Assembly (NCBI GenBank): GCA_946553025.1
Contig: CAMNRM010000010.1
Span: forward strand, 1 to 64,000
DNA from: an uncultured Clostridium sp.
Lineage (GTDB): Bacteria; Bacillota; Clostridia; Lachnospirales; Lachnospiraceae
Length of the DNA stretch: 64,000 nt
Direction of reading: 5' to 3'
A model generated the notes under the pieces. That model was not told where the DNA came from, did no database searches, and was given only the letters and a program-made list of their open reading frames with translations. Positions 62,063 through 64,000 of this stretch are shown here, one piece after another. Position 1 is the first letter of the stretch; each line of letters starts with the position of its first letter. Made by a program: the position numbers and the translations under genes.

Positions 62063-63409
62063 GTGTTAAAGGGGCTGTTTGTAGAAGTGGTTATTCAGGA
62101 AAAAACGATTTGCAAAACCGTCCGCCAGTACAGCAAAGGGATGCTTCCTAAAGAGGATTTGCAGAAAATTTCAGCGATTGCAGAGGATTGCTGTAAGGTA
62201 AAAAATTATGTTTATCAGCGCTATAGCAGCGTGGGCAGTTTGAAAAAGCTTTATCCGGGTTATACCATTCAAAATGAGATGACAAAGAGCGGTCTTCGGG
62301 ATTTGCTGGGGCTGCCGTCGGTGTATTTTTATCTCGCGATGTTTGATGCCCTGGCCGATATTAAAAGCCAGTGGACGAGGACGAAAAATAAGGTTTTGGA
62401 GTTAATTGGGAAAAATGAAGGTCTTTCCCAGGACGAAAAACATTATCTGCGTTTCCTTGTTAAAGTGAGCAATGCATTTGAAGCGGTATTGAACCAGGAA
62501 GAGATTGCTTTGCCCAGGGAAATGGAGAAGCAGTATCAGGAACTTGCAGAGGTTGTGGATACAGAAAAGCTGCATCATTATCTGTGCAGGCAGGTGAGAA
62601 AGTATCATGGGAAGCTGCACGCAGAAGCGGCGTCGGGATTTTCACTTTCGGCGAAGGCTTATCGGTATGAAAACCATGGGATTTCCATTGCCAGCAAGGA
62701 GAAGAGGAAGCGGATTTTTATTCCATTGACGGATAATAATGGTTATCAATGCCAGATTTACCTGAAGCTGAATCCGGAACAGACTGGAATTCAGATTCAT
62801 GTGCCGATTCGTGTAGCGGTGAAAAAGCATGACGATTATGACCGTTCCGTGGGGATTGCTCTGGGAATGTATGCGATGCTGACGACCGACGGCGGGAAGG
62901 TTTATGGCGGGGAGTTAGGGAAGTACCAGATGGAGTATGCCGACTGGATGCGGGCGCAGACCGGAAGCTATAACCGCAACCGGGAGAGCAATCCGGGGAG
63001 GAAGAAGTATAAGGCAAAGAAAAAGCGCCTGACGGAGCAGATGCACAGCTATATTAATCATGAACTGAATCGGTTTCTGGAAGAGGAAAAGCCGGGGATG
63101 GTTTATCTGGCAAAACTGCCAAAAACACAGAGCAGGGGGATTAACCACAAGATTAATCATTCGGTTTCGATGTGGCAGAGAGGATATATCCGCGGACGGC
63201 TGGAACAGAAGTGTAAGGAACAGTCGGTGGAAATCGTGGAGGTTTTTGGGAAGGGGATTAGTAATGTCTGCAGTGTGTGCGGTGAGGAAGGAATAGGGAG
63301 AGAAGGAATATTTGTGTGCGCAGGCTGCGGCTGGGAGGCAGAAGAGAAGATGAATACGGCAAGGAATGTGCTGAAGCGGGGGTTGGATTTAGAGAAAATG
63401 AAGGATTGA
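62063..63409 (+). CDS. TnpB-family protein with substituted RuvC catalytic residues
   Basis: About 448 residues from GTG 62063; the frame is open from 61946 (TTG) but that part crosses the inverted repeat and has no family look. The C-terminal half follows TnpB. Where RuvC-I should read GIDLG it reads VGIALG (Asp to Ala); at RuvC-II, where iEdL is expected, it reads VYLAKLP (Glu to Ala); at RuvC-III, where D.NAA.NI is expected, it reads EKMNTARNVL (Asp to Lys). The zinc finger CSVC ... CAGC is intact. So the protein should bind RNA and DNA but not cut, as in TldR-type repressors derived from TnpB. No TnpA is present. A structured RNA-like region follows. Confidence 0.82.
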   Translation: MLKGLFVEVVIQEKTICKTVRQYSKGMLPKEDLQKISAIAEDCCKVKNYVYQRYSSVGSLKKLYPGYTIQNEMTKSGLRDLLGLPSVYFYLAMFDALADIKSQWTRTKNKVLELIGKNEGLSQDEKHYLRFLVKVSNAFEAVLNQEEIALPREMEKQYQELAEVVDTEKLHHYLCRQVRKYHGKLHAEAASGFSLSAKAYRYENHGISIASKEKRKRIFIPLTDNNGYQCQIYLKLNPEQTGIQIHVPIRVAVKKHDDYDRSVGIALGMYAMLTTDGGKVYGGELGKYQMEYADWMRAQTGSYNRNRESNPGRKKYKAKKKRLTEQMHSYINHELNRFLEEEKPGMVYLAKLPKTQSRGINHKINHSVSMWQRGYIRGRLEQKCKEQSVEIVEVFGKGISNVCSVCGEEGIGREGIFVCAGCGWEAEEKMNTARNVLKRGLDLEKMKD

Positions 63410-63479
63410 ATTGGTTTGTTGAGTGAATTTATTGAGTAGATTTATTGCATTGATTGTGAATGGATTCGGTCAAATGAAC

Positions 63480-63700
63480 AGCAGTCCAGATAAATTTCTG
63501 CGATGAACAGAGGTTTTACCGAAAGGACTGGAAGGCGTGTTCCTGATAATAAAAAAGAACAGACGGCATTAGAAGGCAGGGAAAACCTGCGGATTGGGTA
63601 GGCCAGGACCCTGGGAACATGGATGGAATTATCTGTGATGTACCGGGGAGCGAAGCAGAGAGAAGGTGAAAACTTTTGAACTGCATCATCGGGGTAGAGG
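63480..63700 (+). ncRNA. Candidate omega/guide RNA downstream of the TnpB-like gene
   Basis: The region after the stop is full of short stems: CAGTCC (63482-63487) with GGACTG (63525-63530) enclosing TCTG/CAGA; TGTTC (63538-63542) with GAACA (63557-63561); GCAGG-GAAAA-CCTGC (63576-63590); CCAGG/CCTGG near 63603-63614. TnpB omega RNAs lie exactly here and run into the guide. The scaffold may end at TTTTGAAC (63674-63681), which resembles the ends of known scaffolds, giving a guide from 63682; this boundary is a guess. Confidence 0.55.
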
Positions 63701-63847
63701 ATGACCAATATGCCTTATTTATAATTTTGAAATTGTAGATAGGGGAATGTAGAAGGGATATTGTTTTGATTTTGTCGTTAGTATATGTATTATATTTTAT
63801 AAAAATTATTATGGATAAATATCAGGAGAAAATAGGAGGAATAAAGG

Positions 63848-64000
63848 ATGTCTGGAAAGACAGATGAGGACAAAAAGGAAAATAAAAACGGGAAAATAAT
63901 GATTGCAGGGGGAGTGGTGATTCTTGCACTTCTTGGCGTTATTATTTTCCTGATTACAGGCAGACAGAACCCCGCAGAAAAAGAACCTGTGAAACGAAAC
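63848..64000 (+). CDS. Single-pass membrane protein, 3' end off the window
   Basis: 51 codons seen. A charged start (MSGKTDEDKKENKNGK) is followed by one membrane helix (IMIAGGVVILALLGVIIFLI, about 17-36) and a basic outer segment. AGGAGGAATAAAGG precedes the ATG. Most of the protein lies beyond the window, so the family is unknown. It is the first gene after the candidate guide RNA. Confidence 0.7.
   Translation, partial: MSGKTDEDKKENKNGKIMIAGGVVILALLGVIIFLITGRQNPAEKEPVKRN

Noticed and set aside
63442-63708. 88-residue minus-strand frame after the TnpB-like gene
   Set aside because: It lies fully inside the structured candidate guide RNA and has no convincing ribosome site; a shadow of RNA structure is more likely.

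Overview
The window looks like chromosome of a spore-forming Lachnospiraceae (Clostridia). Evidence: sporulation genes (spoVAD-spoVAE, a SigK-type sigma factor), DUF4364, DUF5717 and DUF5716 families, Clostridia-type -35/-10 promoters and G-rich ribosome sites, choline-binding-type repeats, and a CD1871A-type CXXC membrane peptide. No rRNA, tRNA or CRISPR array was seen. Most of the window is moderate GC. Two stretches are clearly AT-rich and foreign-looking: 1-8700 and 49558-51370.

Layout. 1-8700 is an accessory scrap island on the minus strand. It holds orphan immunity-like genes, a RhuM-Fic protein, a MerR/TipAS regulator, and many broken or duplicated fragments, including an exact recent duplication (1-1279 versus 6320-7004) whose second copy carries two clean internal deletions. 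8700-15250 has a MATE pump behind a possible attenuator, spoVAD-spoVAE, a proline-rich 10-residue repeat protein and an ECF sigma/anti-sigma pair. 15250-23600 carries GDP-fucose synthesis (fcl, gmd, manC) with an AraC regulator and a shared 18-bp promoter motif, DegV, sigK and galE. 23700-26200 is a radical-SAM DNA-repair pair. 26340-34607 is a five-gene SWIM/HEAT/MoxR/DUF5682/VWA system resembling E. coli yehLMPQ. engB, DUF4364 and a coupled DUF5717-DUF5716-TPR operon follow. 42100-49440 holds a NUDIX hydrolase, a large secreted M60 metallopeptidase and a choline-binding-repeat surface protein.

49558-51285 is an AT-rich three-gene operon with its own promoter. In it, ABC-ATPase motifs appear divided between two small proteins and are followed by a protein with a possible TOPRIM-like acidic motif. 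This is a candidate defence-like system. 51600-54264 is an MBOAT/DHHW polysaccharide O-acetylation pair. 54303-58126 holds a MATE pump, a NapH/CXXC/TlpA redox cassette and an HD phosphohydrolase. 58242-60067 holds a tyrosine recombinase and a receiver-GGDEF protein.

The right end is the most striking part. A TnpB-family protein (about 62063-63409) has all three RuvC catalytic acidic residues replaced but keeps its zinc finger, and it is followed by a structured, probably omega-RNA-like region (about 63480-63700). This is what is expected of a nuclease-dead, RNA-guided TnpB derivative (TldR-like). A perfect 24-bp inverted repeat flanks its start region, and the divergent neighbour is an AAA ATPase with N-terminal hexapeptide repeats. 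Across the window an intergenic MITE-like family (13-bp terminal inverted repeat GTTACTGTTCACA) recurs about ten times, often directly against stop codons.
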